Shown here: piece after piece, positions 34,313 to 46,840 of the stretch | Layout of the letters: each line of letters opens with the position of its first letter | How positions within the stretch are numbered: position 1 is the first letter of the stretch | From: [Phialemoniopsis] sp. UDSM-2020 | Lineage: Eukaryota > Ascomycota > Sordariomycetes > Thyridiales > Thyridiaceae | Length of the DNA: 64,000 nt | NCBI GenBank assembly: GCA_018873225.1 | Contig: JAEILZ010000005.1 | Span: 2,852,001 to 2,916,000, forward strand | Direction of reading: 5' to 3' | The notes under the pieces: model-generated | The model's database searches: none | What the model saw: only the letters and a program-made list of their open reading frames with translations | What the model was told of the DNA's origin: nothing | Position numbers and translations under genes: made by a program

Positions 34313-37160
34313 CTACCTTGCCAAGCTGTCTTGCTCCCTCCATCGGTCCAATGCTGCCATGTTGAGAGCCAAAGCTGGATGGTCTGGACCGAGTGTTCGC
34401 CATCGACCTTGAATGCAGGCTTCCAGGATCGCCGTCGCTTCCACATTCCGGCCCAGTTCTCGTGTGGTGATAGCAAGATTGTGCATAGTGGTAAGTGTAT
34501 GGCGATGATGCTCTCCTAATACCCTTTTCTGGGCCTCCAGCACTTGAGAACTCAACAACGTGCTCTCCTCCAATCGGCCCCGTTCCGCCAAAAGCTTTGC
34601 CAGGTTGGTGGTACTGACCAAAGTTGAGGGATGGTCCTCCCCAAGCACCCTCTTCTTGGTCTGCACTGCCCGTGTAAGTAGTGATTCAGCCTCGTTCCAT
34701 CGACCTAGAAATGCAAGCACTTGTGCCAAACAATGCATGCTGCTGAGTGTAGCAGGATCCTCATCGCCTAGTACTCTCATTTGAGTGGCCAGGACTTGCT
34801 CGTGAAGCAGCACCGCTTCCTCCTGTCGGCCCATCCCATCGAGTGCTGTTGCCAGGTTGTGCATACTAGCCAGCGTCGCGTAGGCTTCCTCTCCAAAGAG
34901 TGTTCTCTCCATGTGTAGTATTCTGCTATGCAACGAGACGGCTTCATCCAGTCTGCCGAGGTATTGCAGCGAGACTGCAAGGTCAGCCATGCAGGTCAGC
35001 GTGTGGCCATGCTGCTCCCCGTGCACTCTAGTACATATTTTGACCAGCTGTTCACTCCTACCCAACAGTTCCTGATATCGCCCTTCATACCGGAGACATG
35101 TTACATACTTCTCCAGTAGCGGGAGTCGGACCTTGTCATACTCGACATCGGATGTCGAGTCAAGTAGATAGCAGGCATGCGGCATGTACGATCTCCATAC
35201 AGCGCGGTCGATTAGGTCGGGGTCGGTCAATACTTGGGTCAGCCTTCTGATGGCCCGTTGGAACCAAATATCAAGAAGACCCTCTTTCCGCAACCAGTTG
35301 CGTGTTGCTATATGTACAAGTCGATGAATGGTGATGGCCGATGTTGCATCTTGCTTGTGGATGAATGAGAAGCCCTGTAATGTCCCAAAAGCATCCGTCA
35401 CCCTCTTCCGCGAAGGGCGTGACGGTAGTAGGGCCCGCGGAATGTCTTTCGGATCCAGACAAGCCATAAAGGACAAGAAGTCTGCTGCAAGTGGATCGCG
35501 CTTCCGGATTTGCTCGAAAGAGACAAGCCAGGTCGTGGCTACTGGATTCTTGACCTCGGCATACCGTCCTTCGTCTTGGAAGTCTTCACTAAGTAGATCG
35601 ATGACATCCTCCTCTTGTTCAGCCAAAAGCGAGATATACTCTTGCAAGTCTATCGCATTCTGGTTCATGTATACTGCAGCCTGGACGATGGCCAAGGGGA
35701 GGTAAGTTAGCTGGATTAAGAGAGCTGTCACATCGTCAGGGTTGTTCAAAATATTCTGGTCAATGATGAGATTGTGCAGTAGTTGCTCAGCACCAGTCCC
35801 ATCCAACTGTGATATCTCGAAAATTGCCCGCCCAGCCAGTTTGACGGCTGCCTTTCTGTCGCGGGTGGTGAAGATGATGGATCCGCGGCTGCTCTTTGGG
35901 AGGTAATCGAGTAGACAGCCAGAATCCGACACGGAAGTGTCAGTCCACATACTGATATCGTCGGCGTTGTCGAACACCAGAAGCCACTGGCCAGAGCCTT
36001 CGTCAGATAGGTGATCTCGTACAAGTCTCATGACATTCGCCTTTTCGGCCTCACAGCCAGATATGCCTAGCTGTTTTGCGGCATTAAGATACGCCTGCAC
36101 GAGGCTCTCCTTACTCGTCGCAGGCATCCACAGGATCAAACAGTCATTGCGCTCAGCTTTGACTCGGTAGAGCAATTCAAGCGCCAGCTGTGTCTTACCA
36201 AGCCCGCCAAGCCCAGTAATTGCAAGTCTTGTTGTCTGATGCGGCGTAAATAGCGCCTCACTCAGAGTTCTCAACTCGGACTCGCGACTGGTGAAGGCGG
36301 GATTGCGTTCGAAAGGTACCATCCATACAGAATTCGTGGCTCCAAACCAGTTAGGCAAGTCAAAGGAAGGGCTTGGGTGTGGGCACTGTACCTTGTTGTT
36401 GTTGAGACCCAGTATTACTCTTCATAGACTCTACGATCTCCCTGTTGAGGCGATAGAGTGCATGAGCCTTACCTTCGCCGTAGATGAGCGGCAGATAGAC
36501 ATCGAAGATACCCAGGAGGCAATACGCGGAGTCTTCCTCACGGGTAGTTTGACGTGTCTCTGCCCACCTGAACCGCTCTTCGGTGTCAAATATAGAGGGA
36601 GGATCACCGCGCAGGGCCGAGGTGGCGATGCCTGTTATCGTGTGAATGTGCTGTTCAAGAGAACGTTTATCGCCAAGTCGTTGGCCGTCTTTGTTGAAGA
36701 ACTCGACGGAGACTGGAGCGATCAGCTCCTGGAGCGTCCAGCCGCGTGTAAACCATCTACTAGCCCGCAGAACTGACTCCAAGTCAACATCGATCTGCTT
36801 GGAACCCTCATGCGCTGCATTTGACACATCCGTGAGATAGACATAGCAACGAGCAGCGTTTTGATACCAGCAATACATGGAGTTAATGGCCTCTTGCAGC
36901 TCTGCGCTACTCGACTTGTCAATGCAACATGTGTCTATCCAGAAAAAGCGTAGGCCATCTCGCGCCGCCTGCTTTGCGCAGAACCTGATCTTGTCGTAGC
37001 CGGGACTGTCAGTCTTGGCTCCGCCGATGAAGTCTTGGTAGGAGACCTCATCGGTATCAGGGCCCCAGGTGTGGGACAGGATGGCATACTGAGGTATCTC
37101 GTGAGGCGGCAGATACCTTGTAAGCCTGAACCCGTCATCGCGATGCTCAATGAGTCGCAT
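34313..37160 (-). CDS. HET-domain / NB-ARC / TPR receptor (fungal NLR-like STAND protein)
   Basis: Three-part incompatibility or innate-immunity type architecture. Exons: 37160-36435 and 36385-34313; 932 aa. The HET domain (residues about 1-235) carries YAILSHTWG, FFWIDTCCIDKSSSAELQEAINSM, WFTRGWTLQELIAP, and YCLLGIFDVYLPLIYGEG. The NB-ARC ATPase (about 265-560) has P-loop GLGGLGKTQLALELL, Walker B QWLLVFDNADD, the sensor-like SRGSIIFTTRDRKA and LPLAIVQAA. The tail has five consecutive 42-residue TPRs of kinesin-light-chain type (LGEDHPSTL / NLA / GR.EEA pattern) and a partial sixth. HET and NB-ARC lie in different frames; a 49-nt intron (36386-36434, GTAGAG donor, TACAG acceptor) joins them. 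If that intron is wrong, the locus is frameshifted. The repeats are diverged from each other, not near-identical. Confidence 0.86.
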
Positions 37161-37859
37161 GCTTCCCAATCGTGCGGGTTCTCATGGGCAAGGGTTAAAA
37201 AGATATATTTGGTGAGGCTATTACTATGAGAAAGGAGGGAACTGGATGAAGGCAGAGCGCCTTGAGAAGCGCAACATGATTTCAGCTGGAAACCCCCCGG
37301 CAATAAGCAGCATGGGGCGCCTAGGTGTTGTATTGGTCGTTGTATAGACTCGACGAAGATGGTGTGCATTTGCTTGCATGCAAGTTTGCCAGCCCATGCC
37401 GGATTGCGATTAATCGCTGAGCATAAGTTTTGACCACTTTTTTGCTGGTTAATAGTGCCTTCAACCAGGGAAAGTACGTCCTGTTATGCTAATAATTCCC
37501 ACCCTTGCCATCTCAATAGCTCCAGCCCTCCCTCGCAGTTGCCCTCCCAGCTCGAGGACAGCCAAGCCCAGCTCGGGTCCACAACAGTGCGTCACTCCTG
37601 CCCAAAAGAGGATCCACCAGTGGAGCTTACCTGCCTTTGACCTGTCCTTTCCCACATGCGACGCTCCCAACCAAGCCTCCTTCTCGGACGCCAGTTAAAC
37701 TTCATCTCTCTCGACTCAACCATACACAAGAAAAAAGCATCTGCCTAATCGCATCCACGCAAGCTCCTTCGCATCCTCAAATACCGCCCTTCTCCCCGGT
37801 AAACCCTCGACTTAGATCAATTGCACAATTGTCTTTTGCCTATCTAAACAGCATTCAAG
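37161..37859. promoter_or_regulatory. Divergent promoter of the NLR and TVP15-like genes
   Basis: 699 bp between opposing ATGs. The right part (37500-37859) is C/T-rich, like a leader of the plus-strand gene. Confidence 0.5.
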
Positions 37860-38681
37860 ATGGATCTCTCCGACTCTTTGTGAGTGTGCTCCCTGCCACC
37901 CCTGGAGTCGAGGCTGCAAAGCGCAAAGCACCAGCCTCGAGCTCTTCATACCCTCCGTAACCCCGCTAACCTACGTCGCGCAATGACAGCCGCATCGTCA
38001 ACCTCGTCGTGGCCGTGATCATGGTCCTCGGAGGTATCTCGCAATTCTTCCCGTTCGGCTTGTACGTATTACCGTCACTCCCTGTTCCAGACCTTCTCGC
38101 CGTGCCCACAGGAGCTGCGCATAGCTCATTCACAATACCTCCTGCGCTCCAACACACTGCAATATGGTCTATAATTATTCCGTCGCCAATGGCTGTCTGC
38201 TGTTGATGTTTTTATGCCTGTGACTAACTCGAGATCCCCTCAACAGCCAAGAACTCATCATCGGCATCTACGTCATTATCTTCGGTCTCGGTAAGCCTTC
38301 CCTCGAGTCCCAAGACAGAAGTTGTCGTGTTGCAACAAGCTAACATGCCTTCTTCTTCGCAGCGACCGCCCTTCTTGAGTTCCAGATCCCTCCCCAGGTG
38401 TCCCGCTACGCGTCGTTCCTGTTCTCCTTCATCGGTCGTGGCATCTGTAAGTTGGCTCCCCACCCAATCCCGTAACTTCCGAATTGGCTGTACTGACTCA
38501 ACTCACAGTCTACATCTTCGTCGGCTCCATCCTCCTGAACCACGGCGTCCTCCGCGTCATTGCCGGTTCCATCGTTGGCATTATCGGTGTCATCTACGTC
38601 GCCCTCGAGTTCATTCCCTCCATCGAGCCCCCTGCGAACATGCGCGAGGCCGACGCCGGATGGGGTGCCGAGCAGGTCTAA
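37860..38681 (+). CDS. TVP15: TVP15-like Golgi membrane protein (COPI-associated family)
   Basis: Small four-span Golgi/vesicle membrane protein. Five exons: 37860-37879, 37990-38061, 38247-38290, 38363-38446 and 38509-38681; 130 aa, all phases closing. Hydrophobic segments: IVNLVVAVIMVLGGISQFF, QELIIGIYVIIFGLATALLEF, RYASFLFSFIGRGIFYIFVG and LRVIAGSIVGIIGVIYVAL. The FEFQIPPQV-like LLEFQIPPQVSRYASF and FIGRGIFYIFVGSIL stretches match the COPI_assoc family. Five exons in 0.8 kb with introns nearly as long as the exons is normal for this family in fungi. The start exon codes for only MDLSDSL/F. Confidence 0.86.
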
Positions 38682-39653
38682 ATGGCGCGTCAAGTGCGTG
38701 TCGCATACCTGCACGCCGTTTGCCACAGCCTGGGAATCTCGGGCCTCCAACCAGTCAGGGAAGAGAAGGATCTCCAATCTTCTGTGGACTATCAATGACA
38801 GCGGTCGTGCGCATTCGAGTGCCTCTGCGATCTCGATTCTCACAACTTCAATTTTCTGGATGAATTAGACAGCAATTCGGAATAAGGGTGGACCATTTGC
38901 GAATGGCAAATCATTGTACATTTAAGATCGGACGAGGCTAGCGTTCAGGGACCTTGGGGAATTAGCGTGGATTGGGACGTATTTCACTTTTCGATACATG
39001 AGTAGCAACGGGTCGTTAGGAGAGGGGAGGCGACGGAGAAGAACGCCGAGTTGAGCCAAAGAACGGAACTGTTGGAATAATACTCGTAGTGTACGATGTG
39101 GAGTTTTAACAAGTTGAGCTGTTGGATTCGGTTCGATTCCTCCTATGATGAATATTGTGCTTTTTCACGTCTCGGGTCTCTCCTTGAGGCACTCATAGGC
39201 AAGTAGCAGTTGGCTCTGGTAAGTACTTTGATTGTGGAAGTCTATCTTTGTCTGTCGCCATACTCCGTGACATTCCATTCCATCTCATCTACCAACGTCA
39301 GGTACAAATGGGGAACCCTGGTATTTTCGCCACACGCGTGATGGCAACCACAGGTAGAAAAAGCAACGCAACTGTGAAAACGCCTAGTCATTTTTGTCCC
39401 AACTCCTGGCTTGTAGCGGAGAAACCCTTTCATGGAGCCCTCAAAAAGAGAGATAAAAAGCTCCCGTCGACATGCAGCCTCGTCGACAAAATTGATAAAT
39501 AAACCTGTACGCCACGTCTTTCAAGAAACTCCATTCCGCTCATGATGGTACCACGGAAATGCATCCTTTAGACGCCCGGGGAATGACCCGTTTCCCAAGT
39601 TCGTGTTTGGTGAAAACGCAAAACGCCTATTTCGTCGCGCAAAATTCGAACGC
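38682..39653. other. Convergent intergenic region
   Basis: 972 bp between two converging stops. No supported gene; short frames only. A GGTTCGATTCC string at 39130-39140 resembles a tRNA T-loop but has no cloverleaf around it. Confidence 0.45.
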
Positions 39654-41482
39654 CTACTCCCTCCCGAGCTCGGCCAACTCCCTCTCCTTGGCGGCCAGCA
39701 TCTCCCGCATGCGCTCCGCCTCGCGCTGCAGCGCATTGCGCTTCTCAGTCTTGTCGTGACCGCCGTCCCTGCTGCCGGGGCTCGGCCCGCCGACGAGCGG
39801 AGGCAAGGGACTGTTGCCCCGACCGGCGAAGAAGTCGTGCCGCGTAGCCGGCGAGCCCGTCATCTGGCGACCGGGAGCCTCGGTGCTAGGCGGCACGCTG
39901 TTGAGGATCGACTTGATGGACGACAGGCGCTGCGAGTTGTCGTCGCCTCCGGGCACCGGCAGCTCGTGGTCGGCAGAGGAGAATGAGCGCTTTCGGGACG
40001 GGGAGAGGAAAGACGCCGGTGAGAGAGACGACTGCCTGTCGGCACCGAAACCGAGGGATGTCAGTGGCGGAAGGCGGTTGTCGTTGGTGAGGGAGTCGGA
40101 GATGTCATGTGGGTGTGGGTAGGGATTGCTGTGGTAATGTTCCAAGCTGCCGGACGGTCGGGGAGAGGACTGTTTGCTCTGTCGTAGTAAAGGCTCTGGA
40201 ACCAGAGTCAGGCCTTGTTCCTGCCGACGCCTAAAGCCGAGATTCACTGAGCCATCTTCGTTCAGGGTACCTCGTTCTGGCATGGGCTCCGGGCTGGCTT
40301 CTGGAGTCGGGCTGTTTCCCCCTCCCACGGAACTGGCGTAGTCTTCGCCTGGCGACGCGCCCTGCGTAGCTGGAATGACTCGTTTCCTCCGCTTGATGAT
40401 TGACTTCTTCATCGTCACTGGTCGGTGGACTCCATGCAACTTGTAATAGAGACCTGACGAGAATAGTTAGTATCGTAACTCTAGTAAGTAACGTCAACCC
40501 TAGGCGCAGAAGTACTAACCGCAAGCGTTACAGATGGTGTGGCCGCTCTCATCCCTCCTCCAGAGAGGGGTGATGGTCGTGCCACAATTTTGGCATGCGA
40601 CAACCACTGTTGTGTTCTGATCTTCCCTCTGGAGAGCGGCCACATCGATGGGGACTGGTTCGTCCGCAGCGGGCTCTTTGGCACACTTGGATGACGAGGC
40701 CATCTTTTGGTTCTGTAGAACGTTCAGACTGGCAGCTTTGGAGACCCGATTGTTGAAAGCCGGACATCCACTGCAACCCTCGGCTCCGCCAGTTCCATTA
40801 CAACGGCCACCACCGGGGCATGTCCCCGTGGGCATCTGGTCTGCAGAGACATAGGTGGCGGCGGAACTCGAGCCTGCTTGCGTGGCTAGTTTGGATGATG
40901 CCTTCTCGGGCGACTTCTTGCTGCTGCTGGCCACGACATTGGGCGGACGTTTGAGGTTCGTCGGGCGGGCTGAATTCCTAGCCTTGAGATATAGACCACA
41001 CGCATTGCAGATGGTTGATCCCTGGGGTGATCTCCTCCAGAGGGGTGTCCTCGTGGTTCCACAGTTGCTGTAAATGGGTTAGGAAGATGTACGGTGATGG
41101 TTGGGGCCAGAGAGTTAACAAACCTGCACACTTGACCGGACTGGCCCTGAGCAGGAGGGGGAGCAGGAGCAGGGGTCCCTTCCATGACTACGTCCTGTCG
41201 TGGGCTTCCCATGGCTATCGAAGCCGGGCTCAGGGGCTGTGGGAGAGCGGAAGAGAGGTTGGGACTACGATAGTACTTGGCGTCCCGCGTCGAGTTTGGT
41301 GAGTCTGAGGCATCTTGCATTTCTTCGTCCTCGGAGGGTGGCGAGTTGACTCGCAGACGCTGAGGGGCGTCAGATCCGTACCTGGCTGACATTGGTTTCG
41401 AAGGCAAGGCAGTACGGCTCGATCCTGAGAGGTTTCGTCGAAAATGTGTACTGCTCGGATGGGCGACCGAGCTCAAAGCCAT
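39654..41482 (-). CDS. sreA: SREA/SRE-type iron-responsive GATA repressor
   Basis: Represses siderophore synthesis and iron uptake when iron is sufficient. Exons: 41482-41124, 41067-40520 and 40453-39654; 568 aa. Two GATA zinc fingers of C-x2-C-x17-C-x2-C form ([19 protein letters not shown] and [19 protein letters not shown]), each split by an intron. Between them is the iron-sensing cysteine block [19 protein letters not shown] (C-x5-C-x8-C-x2-C) followed by PAFNNR, the signature of SREA, SRE and URBS1. Finger 2 runs into a basic [12 protein letters not shown]-terminal coiled coil ([21 protein letters not shown]) matches the family. The start at 41482 is the first ATG; a later start at MSARYG is possible. 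The upstream region is very long. Confidence 0.95.
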
Positions 41483-43177
41483 GACAATCCTCGAGCAGAA
41501 CCTTGGTGAGGGGCCGAAAAAGTCGGAAGACCCAGCGAGCGAGAGGGCCGAGGCCGAATTTGTAGATCAAGCGACGACAACGCCACCGAGGCCAATAAGC
41601 CTTCTGTCGCACCTCACACCACACAGGCGGGAAACAAAGGCGTCGGAGGTCGCAAGTTGGTTAATAGAGTAGACCAGGACTGGAATGACCGGGATATCGT
41701 CTCGATATTAGCGGTGGGAGGAAGTCCGGGGTCAATCGGCGATACGTATAAGGTGAGCAGGCGGAGCTGAAAAGCGATACATGCGTGCCAGATCAGCGTT
41801 GCACAGTGAGTAGGGCTTGGGCTTGATGCTGGCGTATCAGGAGGGCCCTGGAAGCCGATATGCAGGTGATGTGGTGGCCGGATATCGAAGAGAAGATTTA
41901 GATGGAGGGGTGATGGAAGCAGGGGAGATAGAGAATGTGTCCGACGACGGTGTGTGTGTGTGCGTGGTGGTCAGCGTAAAGGGGGGGTTGATTGCGCGGT
42001 GTGGAATGGAGAGGAAAGCGGGAGACAAGAGGGCCTGTTCAAGCGGATGCAATACAAAAGGATTGCGGTGAAAGGAGCCAAAGGAGCCAGTCTTACTCGT
42101 GCATTCGCCTCGGTCAGGACGAGGCAGTCGGAGACGGAGGTCTGGCCTGTTTTCGCTCAGCAAAGCGCCGCCGGTGTGGTCTTGGTGTGTGCCTGCATCG
42201 CGCCAAAGTGTCAGAATGAGGGAGGCAGAACGGGGCCATCGTTATCGGGCTGCCTTGGTCGGCGTGCTCCGTGTTCGGGAGGGCAGTGCTGGGCCAATCA
42301 GCGTCGAGACAAAACTAATCACGCCGCCGCAACTGCACTTCGGACCACGCCAGGACCACTCCAGACGTGGAGCGTTCAGAGGGTCTAGTGTTCTCACTGT
42401 GACGAAATTCAGGCCAAGCACGCCCTAGACATACGCTAGGAAATAGCGGGATGGCGCCAATAGCACCGGCCGACGATGAGTCCGGAGCCCTTTCTGCTGA
42501 AGAAATGAATAATGCACTCAGTAAAAAGGTGGTGCTCGGGCGAGACAAGCAAACCATCTCGGAGTTTAGATCCAGATGATCTATCGGACTGTCTATCAAT
42601 CTACCCACACCGGACCACAAAGTGTGAGATCTTACTGTACTGCCACTCTCAATTGCGCATCTGAAGATCAGCGACTGCATTCATGCTCAGCCAATGTGGT
42701 GATGACGTGGCATGGATAGGCTCCTGTTTACTCTAGTGGTTCGCAAGTCCAAGCACTCGAGTTATTCCTTTGATCAGGGCACTACTACGTATGCAACACA
42801 GTGGCTCAAGCCCGTATCTAATCAATCAATCCATCATGTGCTTGCTGATGATGGGTGTTTGAGATGCTCAACTTCTCCATTTCTGGGTTAGAGGCTGAGA
42901 TAATCCAAGCGCGCCTCTGATGTCGACACATTACACATGGAGGCCAGGGAATGAATATAACCACATACAGGCGGAAGTGCCTCTACTGCTTCTTCTTTGT
43001 ATATAAGAGAGAACCATAAGCGACCTAGAATTCTTCGTTCCTTCTTTTGCATCATGCAACGTCTGGTATCTGATGGTGGTGATGTTGGGGTCTTTCCAGG
43101 CGCGTGGGCTAAAAATGAAGAGGAATGGTCATGTTAGTCAGCATGACCATCGCAATTTGGATTGGGTGGAGGGAAAA

Positions 43178-43192
43178 GATAAGATCTGATAA
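43178..43192 (+). promoter_or_regulatory. Candidate SREA/Fep1-type GATA site pair
   Basis: GATAAG at 43178-43183 overlaps by one base region with ATCTGATAA at 43184-43192, an exact match to the ATCWGATAA consensus bound by SREA-class repressors. It is 1.7 kb upstream of the sreA ATG. About one exact match is expected by chance in a window this size, so function is only a possibility. Confidence 0.3.
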
Positions 43193-46100
43193 AAAGGAGG
43201 GTGGGAAAAGATGGAAATTGTTACACTTTAGTCAGGGGCACGACATTAGATAGGTAGCCTTAGTTTATTTCCCGACGTGGTCATGGATTCATGCGCGCTA
43301 CTTTAGCCATTTCCATTTGCTCCCTCTTACCCCATTTCTCTCTCTTGATCAAGAAGCGCTACGTAAGCTGTCCCCGAGTATGCCTTGTCTGCTCGGAGTC
43401 TTTACCGCAGTGGGTTTGCGCCTGCTACTAATTTAGGGAACATCTTGGATCTCGAGTGGAGGCGTCAGCAAGGACAAGACTGCAGATGCCGCCATCACCA
43501 CCCACGGGGCTGGGAGCTGCGAGCCGGGGCCGTTCCGGTACCTGCTCCGCAACATCCCACGTATACGGAGTAGACCCTGAAGTCTGGTTCGTGGAAGACG
43601 TCGAGAAGGGTCTCCCCTGGTCCGTCGTCAGCAAAAGGACAAGCTGCGGGCGGCGTACTTGCCTGATTAGCGGTTTACTCCTGCGCGAAGCGGCCGCATG
43701 CATGCACATCAAGATCTAATAAGTGACTGGTGGTGGTAACTGGTAACTACTCCGTACGACTAGTGGGTGGCCGTGATAATGGGCCACACCAGCTGATCGT
43801 AGCTGAATTCGACTTTCCAGCCTCAATCTCCGCTGCCAATGCGCGTGCACCTAGTCTGTACTTCACTTCGTCTGGCCCCTTTCCAGTCGCTTTGCCCTCA
43901 ATTGCCTCCTCTCACTCCTTTCATCATCACTATCGGGCCTCGCAGTGTTTCGTCTGCCTGTCCCTCCTTTTCCCCTACTTTATGTTGTTGCCTCGTCAGC
44001 CACGGCCAACAAGCATCATGCCCAAACCCCGGCTCGTGAATTGAACCCCCATTCCTTCTGGAAAGGTTCGCATGATCTTGCCGTGGAGACCGATCCCAGG
44101 ATGCCCAGGGCAATATCCACCACCTTGCTCGTTCTCCAGGCTCTCTGACGTCGAAGTTCGTCGCAATCCCGGCCGACGACATGGACTCCCTGTCCCAGCT
44201 CTCCCTGCCGCCAAACCAAAAACGAAACGATCGCATCCTCGTTCCTGGCGCTAGAAGCAATTATCGCCTTTCTAGAAAGACCGAAATACGTTAATTTTGG
44301 CTTTGCCCGATGCATAATGACGCTTTTAATTACTGGGTTCCGTGAAACGCGTTTACTTTATGCGACTCCCTGGTCCGCCCCGCGAAAGATCATGCTGTCC
44401 AATTTGCCAAGCTGACATCTGTTCAATCTTTTCCTCTTCGATCCCCAGCTCGGACCAAGCTAACCTGCTTGTTGGCAAGAATTGGGGACTTGGGCAAGAA
44501 AAGGTGTCGTCGTCGTGATCCAATTTTCTTCCCTTCCCTTTCCTTTCCTCTTTTGCGGCACCCACCTGCTCACCTGCACATCCAGCATGAATTTGCGAAG
44601 CGCGCGCAATCTTGGAATCGCCGAGACTGGGGATCCAGCTCCACCCAAAGCCTACCATGATGGCATTCCGAGCTCCAGCATCCCAGGACATGTTCTTCTG
44701 TGGCTTTCCTAGAACGGCTCCCGCCCGGGATATCGACCAGGTTGCGCCGTTCACTGGGTGCACCTACCGAATGTCACGAGAACCTCCGTTGTACTTTCAT
44801 GCTGCTACTCCTACTACTCACTCAAAGCTCAAGCTCAGAGCAACCCAGGACAGCCGCGACTGGGGTGGATGCCGTCAACGGAGAGCCCGAACTTCTGTTC
44901 TCCCCTCTTCCTTGCCCTTGCCCTGACCCTGTTCTACGTAGTACGATCTGCCGCGATCTCGCAATCCCATCGTGGACCCGTCGTTGCGGAGCAGTTCTGT
45001 TTGCTCGGGTCTGCTCTATGTACCCCCAATCCTGAGGGGTGCCCAACCCCAAACCTCCCCTCCCAGTCTTCCGAGATTTGGGGGTGCCTTCCACTGCAGG
45101 TGGTTCGTTGCTCCCGATCTGCTCGGGTTGAGCTGTTACATGGTCAGTCGCGTGAGCTCCAGCCGGGTCCATTCTGGCGCCGGGACAAAGTTGCGACGCG
45201 AGGCGATCAGAGCCTCGTCAGCAAAGTCGCTCGACGGCTGACAACCACCATGATGGTCTTTTCAAGCCGTCGATGACTCGTTATTGGCATTTCCTTTCTG
45301 TCGGTTCCCCGTCTCTTTCGGCAATCTATCCCACCCCCCAATTTAGCTGTACGATCTAAGTTGCCCTATGGCGTGTCAGACCCGTCGATTCCGGCGGTCG
45401 TGTATTATAGCCACCCTTGTCGCATTATAACCCTCCATCAGAACGGAAAGGAGCTCTTTCTTGTCATCTCATTCCCTGCCTTTCAAGCACAACCGTCCCC
45501 ACTTCGGGGTCGGCAAGTCCCTGCGTGCCTTTCCCTTCAGACTTTGCAAAGTACCGCATACATGTCCCAGCACTCGTCGCTACGTAGTCGCGTAGTACAT
45601 CACCAAACCCCCAGTCTCGTCTACCATGAGCTTCCCACCCCGAATCCCTGCAACCTTTTGCCAACTTCTTCCCACCTGGTACTTCTGGAGAGTTCCTGCC
45701 TAGCATACCTTGGCTCTCCCAACCCTACCAGCCCCTCCTCCATCCACCGTCTCTCGGCTGGCTGGCTGACCCATGACCGTCTTCCCATGCCCAGGCACGC
45801 AGGGAAGTGCTGGCGTGCTTGTCTTAGGGGACGCCGCCCTCCCTTATCCACCTGTCATGCCCCTCCCTACGCTGCATGGACAGGGCTTGTTTCAGCTTGT
45901 AATTCTCCATTTGGCTCTGCCGTTTTGCAACCTTCTATGCGTTTTCCAGATTTCCCTCTCTTTGGACCAGCTAGTCGCTGCCAACCTCCCATTTTGGACA
46001 GACTGTCCAGGGTTTCTCCAGATCGTTTAATTGTTCTAGCCCATCCCCTGCAAGTCAAATCTGCCCTTGTAGCCTTCGAGTCGCCTCGTTGCATCATTGC

Positions 46101-46820
46101 CCTGGACCAGGGTTCTGTTTCTATATCCGGCACGCAGACCATGGCATAAGATCCTCAAATTATGCTACCCGTCATCACTTGGACAAGGTAATCCAAGATC
46201 TCCACACCAGCTCAGGAACAGTACTTGTCTCGTACATGGTGAATCGCTTATGTGCTTTAACTCGTCGACCAAAAGAGGAGCAAGTCAGGTACATATCACT
46301 GCCAGATCCGAAGCCCACTTCTGGCTTCCCTTCTCATGCCTTTCACACGATAACGAAGATCAGACGATATAATGCAGCCCTGACCCACGCTACCTTACTT
46401 GCCCTTCTTACATCTTTGTTTTGTCTTATTCTTACCGAACCCAAAAGCGAGTTTGGGTCAAGAAACCGGAGGAAGATCTCCCCAGCATCAGCAACACCCA
46501 CGAGCTAAGGTGGTAATGAACTCTTAAAAAGGCTCTACTAGGTGACCATCGTTCGTCCTATCCACGCTCGCTCCCGCGCACAACACCCCTCTCTACACAT
46601 ACCAGCACCACCCAGCCATTTACCGTTTCTTCCAAGCGTCACCGCCAACGGCAAATTCGCCCACACTCGCACACACCTGGCCGTTCCTTGCCACGACTAC
46701 GATCACGACGTCAAGCACATGTCCCTGGTCTCTCACACCGTCCAACGACCCTGGCATCACAGAGGAGCTACGCGGCACTACCGGAGGACGTTGTGAGGCC
46801 CAGTCGCTAGTTGCAAAGGC

Positions 46821-46840
46821 TCTCTCTCTCTCTCTCTCTC
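46821..46840. repeat. (TC)10 microsatellite
   Basis: Ten uninterrupted TC units in the presumed leader/intron just upstream of the Myb coding exon. Confidence 0.95.

Noticed and set aside
39120..39145. GGTTCGATTCC, another tRNA T-loop-like string
   Set aside because: No pairing acceptor or anticodon arms in the 75 bases on either side.
45361..46149. 262-codon plus-strand frame in the gene desert
   Set aside because: Pro/Ser/Leu-rich translation of a C/T-rich leader-like region; no domain and no good start context.
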